Assembly: GCF_946479605.1 (NCBI RefSeq)
Contig: NZ_CAMLGT010000011.1
Coordinates: forward strand, 1 to 31,806
Origin: an uncultured Lacibacter sp.
GTDB taxonomy: Bacteria > Bacteroidota > Bacteroidia > Chitinophagales > Chitinophagaceae
DNA: 31,806 nt
Direction of reading: 5' to 3'
Below, piece after piece: positions 8,443 through 16,491 of this stretch. The translations under genes were made by a program, and so were the position numbers. The first letter of the stretch is position 1. Each line of letters opens with the position of its first letter. A model generated the notes under the pieces. The model made no database searches. It saw only the letters and a program-made list of their open reading frames with translations, and was not told the origin of the DNA.

Positions 8443-9588
8443 ATGTCATTGAAGTCATTGAATATCCGCCCCAAAGTCAGTGCCAGCATTGTTTTCCTGT
8501 TATTCTTTCAGTCAGCATTTGCACAACAGGATTTTAGTAAAGTGAGCGATTGGGTAAATAAGAACCTGACCGACCTTGGCGGCAGGGCTGTATTGATGGT
8601 GTACAAAGATGGAAAATTTGCGTATGCACAGAATTTTAACAATTTAACAAAGGCCCAGCAAAACCGTGGAAAGATCAAAGCAAAAGTGCAGGGCAAAGAT
8701 GTGGAAGAAGTATTGCAGGATTATACCAGCACCACCCGTGAGCGAATTGCCAGCAGCAGCAAATGGTTAACAGCTGCATTACTGATGACGTATATTGATG
8801 AAAACAAAGTGCGGCTGACCGACTCCGTTGGAAAGTTTTTACCAGTAATGACAAAGTATGGCAAAGGCGGCATTAAAGTATGGCAATGCTTAAATCATAC
8901 AACCGGTATTAAAAGCGGTGGCCTGCGTGATATGCTCAACGGAATGAAGAATGCAAAAAGCATGTTTGAAAGCATAGAACAAATTGCCATGCTGCCAATG
9001 GAAGGCACGCCAGGCAAATATTTTCATTACAGCAATACAGGTTTACAGATTGTTGCAGGCATTATTGAAAAAGTGAGTGAAAAAGATTTTGAAACTGCAT
9101 TTAAAGAACGCATTGCTGATCCGCTTGAAATGAAGAATACTGATTTTGGAAAAAACGGTGTTCCTCTTGCCGCTGGTGGCGCATACAGTACAACGGAAGA
9201 CTATATGAATTTCCTCATCATGTTACTGAACGAAGGTGAGTTCAAAGGCAAACGCATCATCAGCAAAGCATTGGTAAATGAAATGCAGAAAAACCGTTTA
9301 GCCCGTGATGTGGAATTAGCTTACTCACCTGATGAAGCAGGCACATGGGGTTATGGTTTTGGAGAATGGATCATGGATGCACCACTGGCTGTAAGTGAAA
9401 AAAAAGATGCGATGCCAAATTCAAAAAGAGGTATTGCAGTAAGCAGCCCGGGATTGTTCGGCTCTTTTCCTTGGATCGATAATGATAAAAAATATTGTGC
9501 GTTTTTGTTTGTGTATAATTTAAAGCACAAGGAACGTCATGAAAAATACAGGGAACTAAAAGAGTTGGTGGATAATGTGATGAGGTGA
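8443..9588 (+). CDS. Class C beta-lactamase-fold serine hydrolase (secreted), intact catalytic motifs
   Basis: A 381-residue exported serine hydrolase of the beta-lactamase class C/penicillin-binding fold. A signal peptide covers about residues 1-27 (FLLFFQSAFAQ). The nucleophile motif SSSK is at 104-107, Tyr-Ser-Asn (YSN) at 196-198, and the HTTGI loop at 151-155; the third motif is a glycine-bearing PGLFGSFPWID near the C-terminus. All the residues needed for acyl-enzyme chemistry are present. Substrate is unknown; such proteins include esterases, D-aminopeptidases and carboxypeptidases. A paralogue with destroyed motifs lies at 18327-19340. It is divergent from clpB and followed by the transporter gene after 43 bases. 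Confidence 0.92.
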   Translation: MSLKSLNIRPKVSASIVFLLFFQSAFAQQDFSKVSDWVNKNLTDLGGRAVLMVYKDGKFAYAQNFNNLTKAQQNRGKIKAKVQGKDVEEVLQDYTSTTRERIASSSKWLTAALLMTYIDENKVRLTDSVGKFLPVMTKYGKGGIKVWQCLNHTTGIKSGGLRDMLNGMKNAKSMFESIEQIAMLPMEGTPGKYFHYSNTGLQIVAGIIEKVSEKDFETAFKERIADPLEMKNTDFGKNGVPLAAGGAYSTTEDYMNFLIMLLNEGEFKGKRIISKALVNEMQKNRLARDVELAYSPDEAGTWGYGFGEWIMDAPLAVSEKKDAMPNSKRGIAVSSPGLFGSFPWIDNDKKYCAFLFVYNLKHKERHEKYRELKELVDNVMR

Positions 9589-9631
9589 TACCCTACCGAT
9601 CCGTTCTTATCTTCGCTACATAAGCCGTTCA

Positions 9632-10606
9632 ATGAAGTTCAAAATCGACTCCTTTGTTTTAGCCATCATCGCAATTATTGCAGTGGCTTACTTTTTTCCG
9701 CAATGGGGAAGCAGCAACAGTACTGTGCCGCTTGATCTTATCGGGAGCATTGGCATTTCACTTATCTTTTTTTTTTACGGATTAAAACTTCATCCTGAAA
9801 AAATAAAGAATGGATTAAAAAACTGGAAACTGCATGTACTGGTACAGCTGAGTACATTCCTGTTGTTCCCTGTTATTGTTTTGCTTGTTCGCCCTTTTGT
9901 AAGCGATGCACATGCAAACAGCACCTGGCTTGCTTTTTTATTCCTGGCAGCACTCCCCTCTACAGTATCATCATCGGTTGTAATGGTATCCATTGCAAAA
10001 GGAAATTTACCTGCAGCTATTTTTAATGCCAGCATATCCGGTCTCATCGGCATCATCATCACCCCACTTTGGATGGGCTTATTTCTGCAACAGACAGCTA
10101 CAGATTTTAACCTCAGCAGCATTTACATAAAACTCGTAACAGAAATTCTTGTTCCCGTATTGTTGGGCATTGCACTGCAACGTTACTTAGGGAAATATGT
10201 GCAACGATATAACAAGCAACTGACACTTTTTGACAAATCGGTTATACTGCTGATCATTTACAAAAGCTTTGCTGAATCATTTGAAGAAAATGTATTCAGC
10301 TCTGTTCAGCTAACCGATCTTCTTTTGATTGCGCTTGCGGTAGTTGCCTTATTTTATCTTGTATTTTTTATTACAGGTTACATAGCAAAACTGCTTCAGT
10401 TTAACCTGGAAGACAGAATTACTGCACAATTCTGCGGAACTAAAAAATCGCTGGTGCATGGCACAGTGTTTTCAAAGATCCTCTTCCCGGCATCAATGCC
10501 AACGGGAATTATCCTGTTACCGCTGATGTTGTTTCATGCCATGCAAATCTTTATCATCAGTATTATTGCATCAAAGCTGGGCAACAGAACACAGCAACAC
10601 TTGTAG
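9632..10606 (+). CDS. Bile acid:sodium symporter-like (SBF-like, YfeH-type) transporter
   Basis: A 324-residue integral membrane protein with roughly nine to ten hydrophobic segments. It matches the SBF-like/BASS superfamily: the N-terminal GSIGISLIFFFYGLKLHPE segment, the AALPSTVSSSVVMVSIAKGN crossover region near residues 110-130, and the late GTKKSLVHGTVFSKILFP segment (about 270-287), which corresponds to the family's second discontinuous-helix motif. Sodium-coupled uptake of an organic anion is the family role; the true substrate is unknown. A weak -7-like TATCTTCG lies at 9608-9615. Confidence 0.9.
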   Translation: MKFKIDSFVLAIIAIIAVAYFFPQWGSSNSTVPLDLIGSIGISLIFFFYGLKLHPEKIKNGLKNWKLHVLVQLSTFLLFPVIVLLVRPFVSDAHANSTWLAFLFLAALPSTVSSSVVMVSIAKGNLPAAIFNASISGLIGIIITPLWMGLFLQQTATDFNLSSIYIKLVTEILVPVLLGIALQRYLGKYVQRYNKQLTLFDKSVILLIIYKSFAESFEENVFSSVQLTDLLLIALAVVALFYLVFFITGYIAKLLQFNLEDRITAQFCGTKKSLVHGTVFSKILFPASMPTGIILLPLMLFHAMQIFIISIIASKLGNRTQQHL

Positions 10607-10675
10607 AATCCACGTAGTTGTTCTACTATTTTCTGCAACTATTCTTTCCTGTAGTTTCGTTGCAAATCCCTTCCC

Positions 10676-12286
10676 TTGAAACAAACTGCTTTTATTTTTT
10701 TTCTTTTTTTGTTTGCCTCATCTGCTACGGCACAACCAATGGCTGATACCACTGGTAAACTTGTTGAACAAAAGGAAAAGATCATTACCGATTCTACGAT
10801 TGTAAAAATTGAAAATCTTGGTTTCCGGGTAAACTCTGAATTACCAGAATTGCGGCCAACTATTTCTGCAGATGGGAATTTATTGTTCTTTATCTGCGAA
10901 GCTCACCCCGACAATACACATGCGCATGAAGTGCGGAACTCGCAAGACATTTGGTATTCTGTGCGGGATACGGCAACAGGCAAATGGACAGATGCTGTGC
11001 ATTTAGGTTATCCGTTCAATACCGCACATTACAATGCGGTTTACTGGATATCACCTGACAAGAACAGGATATTGTTACGCAATGCATTTGTTGATGGTGA
11101 TTACTATGGCAATGGAGTGAGCATGAGCGAGGTGCAGAAAGACGGACGCTGGAGCAAACCAAATATGCTGAAAATAAAAAACTACAGCAGGTATGATAAA
11201 GGGTTTCAATCAGGCGCAAGCATGTCGAGCGATGGGCAAGTGTTACTGCTGTACATGAGTGAAGAAAGCAAAAGCCGTATCAATAAAATTTATGTGTGCT
11301 TTCTGCAAACGGATGGTACCTGGAGCGAACCAAAAAGTATTGGCAAAAAAATTAACCTGCCGGGCTACAATCAAATGACTCCTTACCTGGCTGCTGATGG
11401 AGTTACACTTTATTTCAGCAGCGACAGGCCGGGTGGTTTTGGCGATCATGATATCTGGAAAACAAAACGGCTTGATGAGAGCTGGCAAAAATGGAGCGAC
11501 CCCATCAATCTTGGCGAACCAATTAATACTACCGACTTTGATGCGTTCTTTACGTTGGATGCAGGTGGCGAATATGCTTATCTCACCAGCAGCTTTCAAT
11601 CATTAGGCAAAAGCGATATTGTGCGTGTTCAGTTGCTGGAAATAGAGCGCCCCGATCCTGTGGTGCTGGTAAGTGGCAATGTGTACAATGCAAAAACAAA
11701 ACAACCACTCAGTGCAAACCTGCTTTACGAAACACTACCTGATGGTGTACTTGCAGGCAATGGTTTATCAAGCCCAGGCGATGGTGCATTTAAGATTGTT
11801 TTACCGTATGCTAAAAATTATCTCATCAGGGCAACTGCCGATCACTTTTTTGCACAATCAGAAAACCTGAATCTTGATTCACTGGTTCGTGCAGGGTATA
11901 AAGAAATTCACAAAGACCTGTACCTGGTACCCATAGAGATCGGCCAGATCGTACGGCTGAACAATGTGTTCTTTGATTTTGATAAATGGGATCTGCGTCC
12001 TGTTTCATTTGTTGAACTGAACCGTGTGGTAAAAATGCTGAACGACAATCCTGCCATCAGCATTGAACTGGGCGCACATACTGATAGTAAAGGTTCTGAT
12101 GAATACAATATCAAGCTGAGCCACAACCGTGCACAATCTGTTATGCAATACATTTTATCAAAAGGCATTGCTGCGGAACGTGTATCCTTTAAAGGTTATG
12201 GTGAAACAATTCCTGTTGCAACAAATGATACTGACGAAGGAAGGCAACTGAACAGAAGGGTTGAATTTAAGATACTCAGCAATTAA
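10676..12286 (+). CDS. OmpA-family envelope protein with PD40 propeller and carboxypeptidase-regulatory-like domain
   Basis: A 536-residue exported protein starting at TTG (TTG AAA CAA ACT), which gives a clean signal peptide ending ASSATAQ at residue 20. Then come WD40-like PD40 repeats (LRPTISADGNLLFF near 59-72; YLAADGVTLYFSSDRPGGFGD near 240), a carboxypeptidase-regulatory-like beta-sandwich (about 330-405), and a C-terminal OmpA peptidoglycan-binding domain (FFDFDKWDLRP near 425; ELGAHTDSKGSDEYN near 462; NRRVEFKI at the end). The combination resembles the peptidoglycan-anchored envelope proteins of Bacteroidota, including the T9SS accessory PorE group, but it lacks an obvious TPR region and no T9SS genes are adjacent. 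Probable lattice anchor between outer membrane and cell wall. Confidence 0.9.
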   Translation: MKQTAFIFFLFLFASSATAQPMADTTGKLVEQKEKIITDSTIVKIENLGFRVNSELPELRPTISADGNLLFFICEAHPDNTHAHEVRNSQDIWYSVRDTATGKWTDAVHLGYPFNTAHYNAVYWISPDKNRILLRNAFVDGDYYGNGVSMSEVQKDGRWSKPNMLKIKNYSRYDKGFQSGASMSSDGQVLLLYMSEESKSRINKIYVCFLQTDGTWSEPKSIGKKINLPGYNQMTPYLAADGVTLYFSSDRPGGFGDHDIWKTKRLDESWQKWSDPINLGEPINTTDFDAFFTLDAGGEYAYLTSSFQSLGKSDIVRVQLLEIERPDPVVLVSGNVYNAKTKQPLSANLLYETLPDGVLAGNGLSSPGDGAFKIVLPYAKNYLIRATADHFFAQSENLNLDSLVRAGYKEIHKDLYLVPIEIGQIVRLNNVFFDFDKWDLRPVSFVELNRVVKMLNDNPAISIELGAHTDSKGSDEYNIKLSHNRAQSVMQYILSKGIAAERVSFKGYGETIPVATNDTDEGRQLNRRVEFKILSN

Positions 12287-12292
12287 TGTTAC

Positions 12293-12844
12293 TTACGATT
12301 CCTCAGGAACTGATATTACACAAATAGCTGATGTAGGTGTAAGCTCTTTCAGTATAGTATCTTCAACAACAAATCCATGTGCAGCTAATTTTTCATGAAT
12401 AATATCAGCAGAACTGATGGTGATCTCGTAAGGATCCTGAAAAAAAACAAACAGCTTCCCTCCTTTTTTTAAAAACTGCTTTACACGCTGCAATACTTTG
12501 CCCGGATCTTTCCGGAAAAAATGAAGATTAAATGCGGCAATGCAGTCAAAAGAAGAGCGGGGAAAATCAACAGTTAAAAAATCGGCAGTAAGAAATGTTG
12601 AAACATTATCCACAATAAAACGCCTGTTTCTCCGCTTCGCCCTGTCGATCATGAACGAAGATTTATCAATAGCAGTCAGCTTGCCATCATCCAGTTTACT
12701 GCCAATCACTTCTGCCATTAAGCCAACGCCACATCCAATTTCCAACACATGATGCGAAGGTTGCAGATCAAGCACATCAACAGCCCATATAAAACGCTTA
12801 GGTATAGCGGTATTTAATTTCTCATTGGTCATAACTGCAAACAA
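12293..12844 (-). CDS. Class I SAM-dependent methyltransferase
   Basis: A 183-residue Rossmann-fold methyltransferase. Motif I is VLEIGCGVGLMAEVI (about 34-48), motif II ends in TAIDKS (about 58-63), and the post-I/motif IV region is FDCIAAFNLHFF (about 100-110). The N-terminal PKRFIWAVDVL is the usual lead-in of the UbiE/type-11 group. Substrate unknown. Two starts are possible: ATG at 12844 (MFAV) or four codons later (MTNEKL); the latter looks more typical. It ends 6 bases from the OmpA-family gene, tail to tail. It has its own promoter just upstream. Confidence 0.88.
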   Translation of the reverse strand: MFAVMTNEKLNTAIPKRFIWAVDVLDLQPSHHVLEIGCGVGLMAEVIGSKLDDGKLTAIDKSSFMIDRAKRRNRRFIVDNVSTFLTADFLTVDFPRSSFDCIAAFNLHFFRKDPGKVLQRVKQFLKKGGKLFVFFQDPYEITISSADIIHEKLAAHGFVVEDTILKELTPTSAICVISVPEES

Positions 12845-12884
12845 ATAACATAACAGCTAAACAAACTTCAACCTGTTACATAAA

Positions 12885-12919
12885 CAAAGATACTTTAAAA
12901 CCGCAATTTCTATACCAAA
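12885..12919 (-). promoter_or_regulatory. Bacteroidota promoter for the methyltransferase gene
   Basis: The minus strand reads TATCTTTG at 12892-12885, an exact TAnnTTTG element, with TTTG at 12919-12916 upstream, separated by 23 bases (a little longer than ideal). This gives a leader of roughly 30-45 bases. Confidence 0.5.
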
Positions 12920-12984
12920 AAATTATAATATGTTTCGGTCAAAAAATCGTGACGGAGATGCTTATGGAATTGAACGAACTGTGT

Positions 12985-13356
12985 TTACTTTTTCTTTTCC
13001 TTTTTTGCAAGGTTTTCCTGTACTCTGAATTTTACAATTTGTGTAATGAGTGATAAAGGCAGCTTTTTATCGAATGGAAACTGAATAGCTCCTTTTGAAG
13101 TAACATATCCTTTTAACTCTTTTTCAAAATTTGTTATGCCGGATGGTGCAGGATAAAAACCAATGTGTGCTTTATTGGCTGCAAAATGTACAAGGTTGCC
13201 ATTGAGTTTAAATGTGGGCATACCATAGCTGATCGCTTCCTCAGCTTTGGGAGCAGCTTTTGCGATGCAAGTACGCATTTGCGTTAACAATACTTGTGTT
13301 GCCGAAGGAAACTGGGCAATGTAGGCATCAATCGTGAGAGGTTTTGTTGACAACAT
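12985..13356 (-). CDS. DUF1801 (YdhG-like, 'iron chaperone' family) protein
   Basis: A 123-residue protein of the DUF1801/YdhG fold. Signatures are TIDAYIAQFP at the start, MRTCIAKAAPKAEEAISYGMPTF near 27-49, and HIGFYPAPSGITNFE near 84-98, which aligns with the family's HIGFYP motif. These proteins are frataxin-fold-like; the Bacillus member was proposed as an iron chaperone, but most members are uncharacterised. It ends in a Lys-rich tail. A second, divergent DUF1801 copy is at 16492-16869. It is separated by about 140 bases on each side from same-strand neighbours, so it may be monocistronic. Confidence 0.9.
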   Translation of the reverse strand: MLSTKPLTIDAYIAQFPSATQVLLTQMRTCIAKAAPKAEEAISYGMPTFKLNGNLVHFAANKAHIGFYPAPSGITNFEKELKGYVTSKGAIQFPFDKKLPLSLITQIVKFRVQENLAKKEKKK

Positions 13357-13499
13357 CGGTTAACTTTTAAAATGATTGAAACTGTGAATTAAATTTATAA
13401 ACGCTAAACATTATAAGCCCTTTCAATGATAATGGCTTTGAATAAACAGCATGCATTTTGTTTGATTTAATGAAATACAATTGCCACATAACATATTTT

Positions 13500-13913
13500 T
13501 CAGCATGATACATAAAAAACCAAAATGCCAATCAAAACAACGAATAACCATGTTATATAAACATCCATTCTGTACTTTGGGATTTTGTGCTCAGGATAGT
13601 CAATCATCCATGCACCTGCATTTGCAAATTGCAACAACATTTCAGGAGTAACCGGGATACGCTGTACTCTTGCATAAAGAGGTTTGAAAATAACTCCGCC
13701 AAAATTTACCCCTTCCTCATCAGCATGAAAGTACCAAAGGTAAGATGACATGTCAACATTAAACTGGAGAGCGTATTTTTCTATCAATTCATGAAAATCA
13801 TCTCCAACACAACTAAGTTCATTAAATATATCTGTAACAGCCGACACCTCGCTCTTTGCACAACCAGTTTGCTTTATAACGAACGCTATTATTTCATCAA
13901 CATTTCTTTTCAT
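13500..13913 (-). CDS. DUF1493 family (acyl-carrier-protein-like) protein with C-terminal membrane anchor
   Basis: A 137-residue protein. The N-terminal half follows the DUF1493 pattern: an initial helix, then ELSCVGDDFHELIEKYALQF (32-51) and NVDMSSYLWYFHADEEG (52-68). This resembles an acyl carrier protein fold in which the phosphopantetheine serine (DSL) is replaced by Gly-Asp-Asp. A hydrophobic stretch at 117-136 (DVYITWLFVVLIGILVFYV) would be a C-terminal tail anchor. It starts 30 bases after the stop of the GlxA-type regulator on the same strand and may be co-transcribed. Function unknown. Confidence 0.75.
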   Translation of the reverse strand: MKRNVDEIIAFVIKQTGCAKSEVSAVTDIFNELSCVGDDFHELIEKYALQFNVDMSSYLWYFHADEEGVNFGGVIFKPLYARVQRIPVTPEMLLQFANAGAWMIDYPEHKIPKYRMDVYITWLFVVLIGILVFYVSC

Positions 13914-13943
13914 GCAGTTCTATTACAAACCAAGATTCCGATT

Positions 13944-14927
13944 TTACACCGCCACCATTTCTTTATTATACTTATTCCTGTATGCCAATGGCGACAAGCC
14001 TGTTATTTTACGAAACACCGTACGGAATGCTTTCTCATCGGAGTAACCCGTATCATACATTACTTCGTTTACATTCTTGCGCCCGCTTTCCAGTTGTTTC
14101 TTTGCAGCCTCTACTTTTACCCGCTGTATATATTCCACCACAGTATTCGCTGTTGCTTTTTTGAAACGCCGTTCAAGATTGCGGCGTCCTAATGCAAGCA
14201 TATCGGCTAACTGATCAACAGTTATTTTGTCCTGGTAGTTACGTTCTATAAACTCCTGTGCTTTTTTAATTGACTCATCTTCATGTGCCTTCTGTCCGTT
14301 GAAGATGATGAACGGGCTTTGGCTTTCACGGTCAATATCAATCATAAATGTTTTGGCTATGCGTACTGCCACATCACGCCCTGCATGTTTCTCAATTAAA
14401 TAAGCCAGCAGGTTTAAAAATGAATATGCACCACCGCTGCTGTATAACCCATCTTCTTCCGTCATAATACGATCATCCACCAACTCCACTTCCGGAAACA
14501 TTCTGCGAAAATCATTCGCTGCGATCCAGTGCGTAGCACATTTCTTTCCATTGAGCAAACCTGTAGCTGCTAAAAAGAAAGAGCCTATGCAATAACTTAC
14601 CACTTCAGCACCGTGATGATATTGTTCAACAATCCAGGGCAAAAAACCTGCATTTCGCTCCATTGCTTTTGGCAGGTCGCCATGCATGGCCGGTATAATA
14701 ATGATATCAGTCTTCTTTACATCACTGATCAACACATCGGGTTGAATGGTATAAAGACCATTCCGCTGCTCCACACTGTTTTCCAAACCCACCAGCTGAA
14801 TTTTAAACAAGGGATCAAGGTCCATTGATGCACGGATATTATTTACTTCAGATAATATCTGGTGTGTTCCATCAATGTTTGGAAGACTTGAATGCCCTAA
14901 CGGCACCAGGATAGAAATGTGTTTCAT
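13944..14927 (-). CDS. GlxA-family transcriptional regulator: DJ-1/PfpI domain plus AraC helix-turn-helix
   Basis: A 327-residue cytoplasmic regulator. Residues 1-190 form a DJ-1/PfpI-like domain with the nucleophile-elbow SYCIGSFFLAATGLL, where Cys113 is retained, followed by KKCATHW. Residues about 215-320 are an AraC-type double helix-turn-helix (ITVDQLADMLALGRRNLERRFKK and VNEVMYDTGYSDEKAFRTVF). This architecture is the GlxA/CdhR/GbdR group, which usually senses small metabolites and activates adjacent genes. It is divergent from the seven-gene small-protein cassette at 15173-18197, its most likely target (inference). The predicted promoter gives an unusually long structured leader (see 14971-15017). 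Confidence 0.93.
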   Translation of the reverse strand: MKHISILVPLGHSSLPNIDGTHQILSEVNNIRASMDLDPLFKIQLVGLENSVEQRNGLYTIQPDVLISDVKKTDIIIIPAMHGDLPKAMERNAGFLPWIVEQYHHGAEVVSYCIGSFFLAATGLLNGKKCATHWIAANDFRRMFPEVELVDDRIMTEEDGLYSSGGAYSFLNLLAYLIEKHAGRDVAVRIAKTFMIDIDRESQSPFIIFNGQKAHEDESIKKAQEFIERNYQDKITVDQLADMLALGRRNLERRFKKATANTVVEYIQRVKVEAAKKQLESGRKNVNEVMYDTGYSDEKAFRTVFRKITGLSPLAYRNKYNKEMVAV

Positions 14928-14970
14928 GTGTGTGTTCTGTTGTTTTTGGAATGCATGTATAAGCCAACAG

Positions 14971-15017
14971 TACTGCCCATGTCCGCCACCGAACGATCCA
15001 TCTGCGGTTGAGCAGTA
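14971..15017 (-). promoter_or_regulatory. Nested inverted repeat in the leader of the GlxA-type regulator
   Basis: TACTGC (14971-14976) pairs with GCAGTA (15012-15017), and inside it CCGC (14983-14986) pairs with GCGG (15004-15007). It falls within the predicted ~140-base leader of the regulator mRNA. It may be a regulatory RNA hairpin or a protein-binding site. Confidence 0.35.
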
Positions 15018-15075
15018 TTGCTAAGAATGGCTATTCATGCAATTTTTGTTTTAATGATAAGCAATCTTCGGGTAT

Positions 15076-15106
15076 CAAATGTAAGCAATGCATCCGTCGC
15101 ATTCAA
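15076..15106 (-). promoter_or_regulatory. Bacteroidota promoter for the GlxA-type regulator
   Basis: The minus strand reads TTG (15106-15104), 20 bases, then TACATTTG (15083-15076), an exact match to the -33/-7 layout. Transcription would begin near 15069, leaving a leader of about 140 bases. The direct repeat TAAGCAAT (plus strand 15058-15065 and 15082-15089, 24 bases apart) overlaps the -7 element and could be an operator. Confidence 0.55.
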
Positions 15107-15154
15107 CCCCATATAAAGCCGCATTTGCACCCTTCATGTAAAAAAAACTGTGAT

Positions 15155-15162
15155 TAGGTTTG
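15155..15162 (+). promoter_or_regulatory. Bacteroidota -7 element for the DinB/SRPBCC/VOC cassette
   Basis: TAGGTTTG is an exact TAnnTTTG match 10 bases before the first ATG (15173). TTTG at 15124-15127 is 27 bases upstream, longer than usual. Transcription would start very close to the ATG, favouring initiation at 15179 (MTTGTI) over 15173. Confidence 0.5.
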
Positions 15163-15172
15163 TGCAAGAATC

Positions 15173-15688
15173 ATGCTCATGACAACAGGCACCATACAAA
15201 TCGCTACACTCATCAGTAATTACGAACGCACAACTTCTGAATTGCTGGCCTTGCTGCGATCCCATGATGAAAAGGGCATCAATCAAAAACCGGACACAGG
15301 TATGTGGTCGATGGCACAAGTGGCCGATCATATCCGTTTATCAAACAATTCCATAGCAAAAGCACTGGCATTGAAAGGCAAGCCGCTTGACCGGCATGCC
15401 GGTGAGCGGGTAAATGAACTGAAAGCGATCTTTCTTGACTTTCAGAAAAAATTTCAATCGCCGGATTTTATTCTGCCAACAAAAGATATTTATAACCCTG
15501 ACCAGTTGCTGAATGAACTGGAACAAAGTATCCGGCAGATTAACAACCAGATGTATGAAGCTGAATTGAATGAATTGATCAACCACCCTGCTTTTGGCGA
15601 CATCAGTAAATTCGAGATCTTTCATTTTGTATTGTATCATACACAACGCCATCTGCAACAGGTAAAAAATATTATTGCAGCTTTATAA
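15173..15688 (+). CDS. DinB-fold (DinB_2) protein
   Basis: A 171-residue four-helix-bundle protein of the DinB/YfiT superfamily. It shows the typical lead-in (LISNYERTTSELLALL), the first metal-ligand region WSMAQVADHIRLSNNS with His near residue 52, and the C-terminal HFVLYHTQRHLQQV with two further His in the H-x3-H pattern. These three histidines bind a divalent metal in the family. Members include thiol-dependent transferases, such as bacillithiol transferase, and many of unknown function. First gene of a seven-gene cassette; the next gene begins 11 bases after its stop. Starts at 15173 or 15179 are both plausible. Confidence 0.9.
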   Translation: MLMTTGTIQIATLISNYERTTSELLALLRSHDEKGINQKPDTGMWSMAQVADHIRLSNNSIAKALALKGKPLDRHAGERVNELKAIFLDFQKKFQSPDFILPTKDIYNPDQLLNELEQSIRQINNQMYEAELNELINHPAFGDISKFEIFHFVLYHTQRHLQQVKNIIAAL

Positions 15689-15699
15689 AACAGCTACCA

Positions 15700-15909
15700 A
15701 TGATTGAAGTGTTTAAAACCAATGTGCCCGACATCAGTGCAAAGGAATGTCTTCTTCATTTCCTGCAGCAGTTCTTCCCCGGCTGCCGCATTCATCTTGA
15801 CCTGCATGATTGCGACAAGGTGTTGCGGTTAGAAGGAAGCCATGTGCAGGCAGAAACAGTCATTCAACTGGTGCAGGAAAAAGGGTTTCATTGCAGCAAA
15901 CTTGAGTAA
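15700..15909 (+). CDS. Small conserved-looking protein, 69 residues, unknown function
   Basis: A short protein beginning MIEVFKTNVPDISAKECL and containing FPGCRIHLDLHDCDKVLRLEG. The pattern of two beta-alpha-beta units (IEVFKTNV, then VLRLEG and VIQLVQEKGF) suggests a ferredoxin-like/HMA-like fold without the CxxC metal motif; it has cysteines at positions about 19, 30, 39 and 66. I recall similar small proteins in Bacteroidota but know no function. Its placement 11 bases after the DinB gene and 29 bases before an SRPBCC gene, in the same orientation, supports it as a real gene. Confidence 0.7.
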   Translation: MIEVFKTNVPDISAKECLLHFLQQFFPGCRIHLDLHDCDKVLRLEGSHVQAETVIQLVQEKGFHCSKLE

Positions 15910-15938
15910 TTCAACCATAACCATAAACCAATCAGATC

Positions 15939-16472
15939 ATGAAAATTTTAAAACACATCCTGCTTGTTATTGGCATCATTATCGCTGCCGTTCTTCTTTT
16001 CGCTGCATTTGTGAGTAAAGAATTTTCACTTACAAAAGAAGTGATCATCAACAAACCCAAACAGGAAGTTTTTGATTACGCCAAACTCATCAAAAATCAG
16101 GAGCAATACAGCGTGTGGGTAATGAAAGACCCCAACATTAAAATTGAGTACACCGGCACCGATGGGACAGTGGGTGCAAAATCGGCCTGGGAAAGTAAAG
16201 ACAAAAATGTGGGTGTTGGCGAGCAGGAGATCATTGAAATAAAAGATGGCGAACGCATCAAAACAGAAATAAGGTTTAAAGAACCTTTTGAGGGCACCAA
16301 CCAGGCCCTCACCAAAGTGGAAGATGCTGGTAATGGACAAACAAAAGTGAGCTCTACTTTTTCAGGCAAATCAACTTACCCTATGAATATCATGAACCTG
16401 TTCATGAATAGCTTAGTTGGAAGTGATATGCAGACCAACCTCAACAACATGAAAGCAAACCTGGAAAAATAA
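15939..16472 (+). CDS. Membrane-anchored SRPBCC (polyketide cyclase/START-like) protein
   Basis: A 177-residue protein with an N-terminal hydrophobic helix (about 5-26, ILLVIGIIIAAVLLFAAFV) and a START-like SRPBCC domain (about 30-175), with the typical opening SLTKEVIINKPKQEVFDYAKLI and a QYSVWVM segment matching the family's W-x-x-W/M element. The fold encloses a hydrophobic ligand pocket; ligand unknown. The helix would tether the domain on the periplasmic side. A related anchored SRPBCC protein lies at 31263-31806. Third gene of the cassette. Confidence 0.88.
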   Translation: MKILKHILLVIGIIIAAVLLFAAFVSKEFSLTKEVIINKPKQEVFDYAKLIKNQEQYSVWVMKDPNIKIEYTGTDGTVGAKSAWESKDKNVGVGEQEIIEIKDGERIKTEIRFKEPFEGTNQALTKVEDAGNGQTKVSSTFSGKSTYPMNIMNLFMNSLVGSDMQTNLNNMKANLEK

Positions 16473-16491
16473 TCTTTTGTAAATTACCACT

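Noticed and set aside
10603..10626. GTAGAA/TTCTAC hairpin after the SBF-like transporter as a terminator
   Set aside because: Only a 6-bp weak stem with a 12-base loop and no solid T run.
10652..10659. TAGTTTCG as the promoter of the OmpA-family gene
   Set aside because: One mismatch in the conserved TTTG and no -33 element; not listed as a feature.
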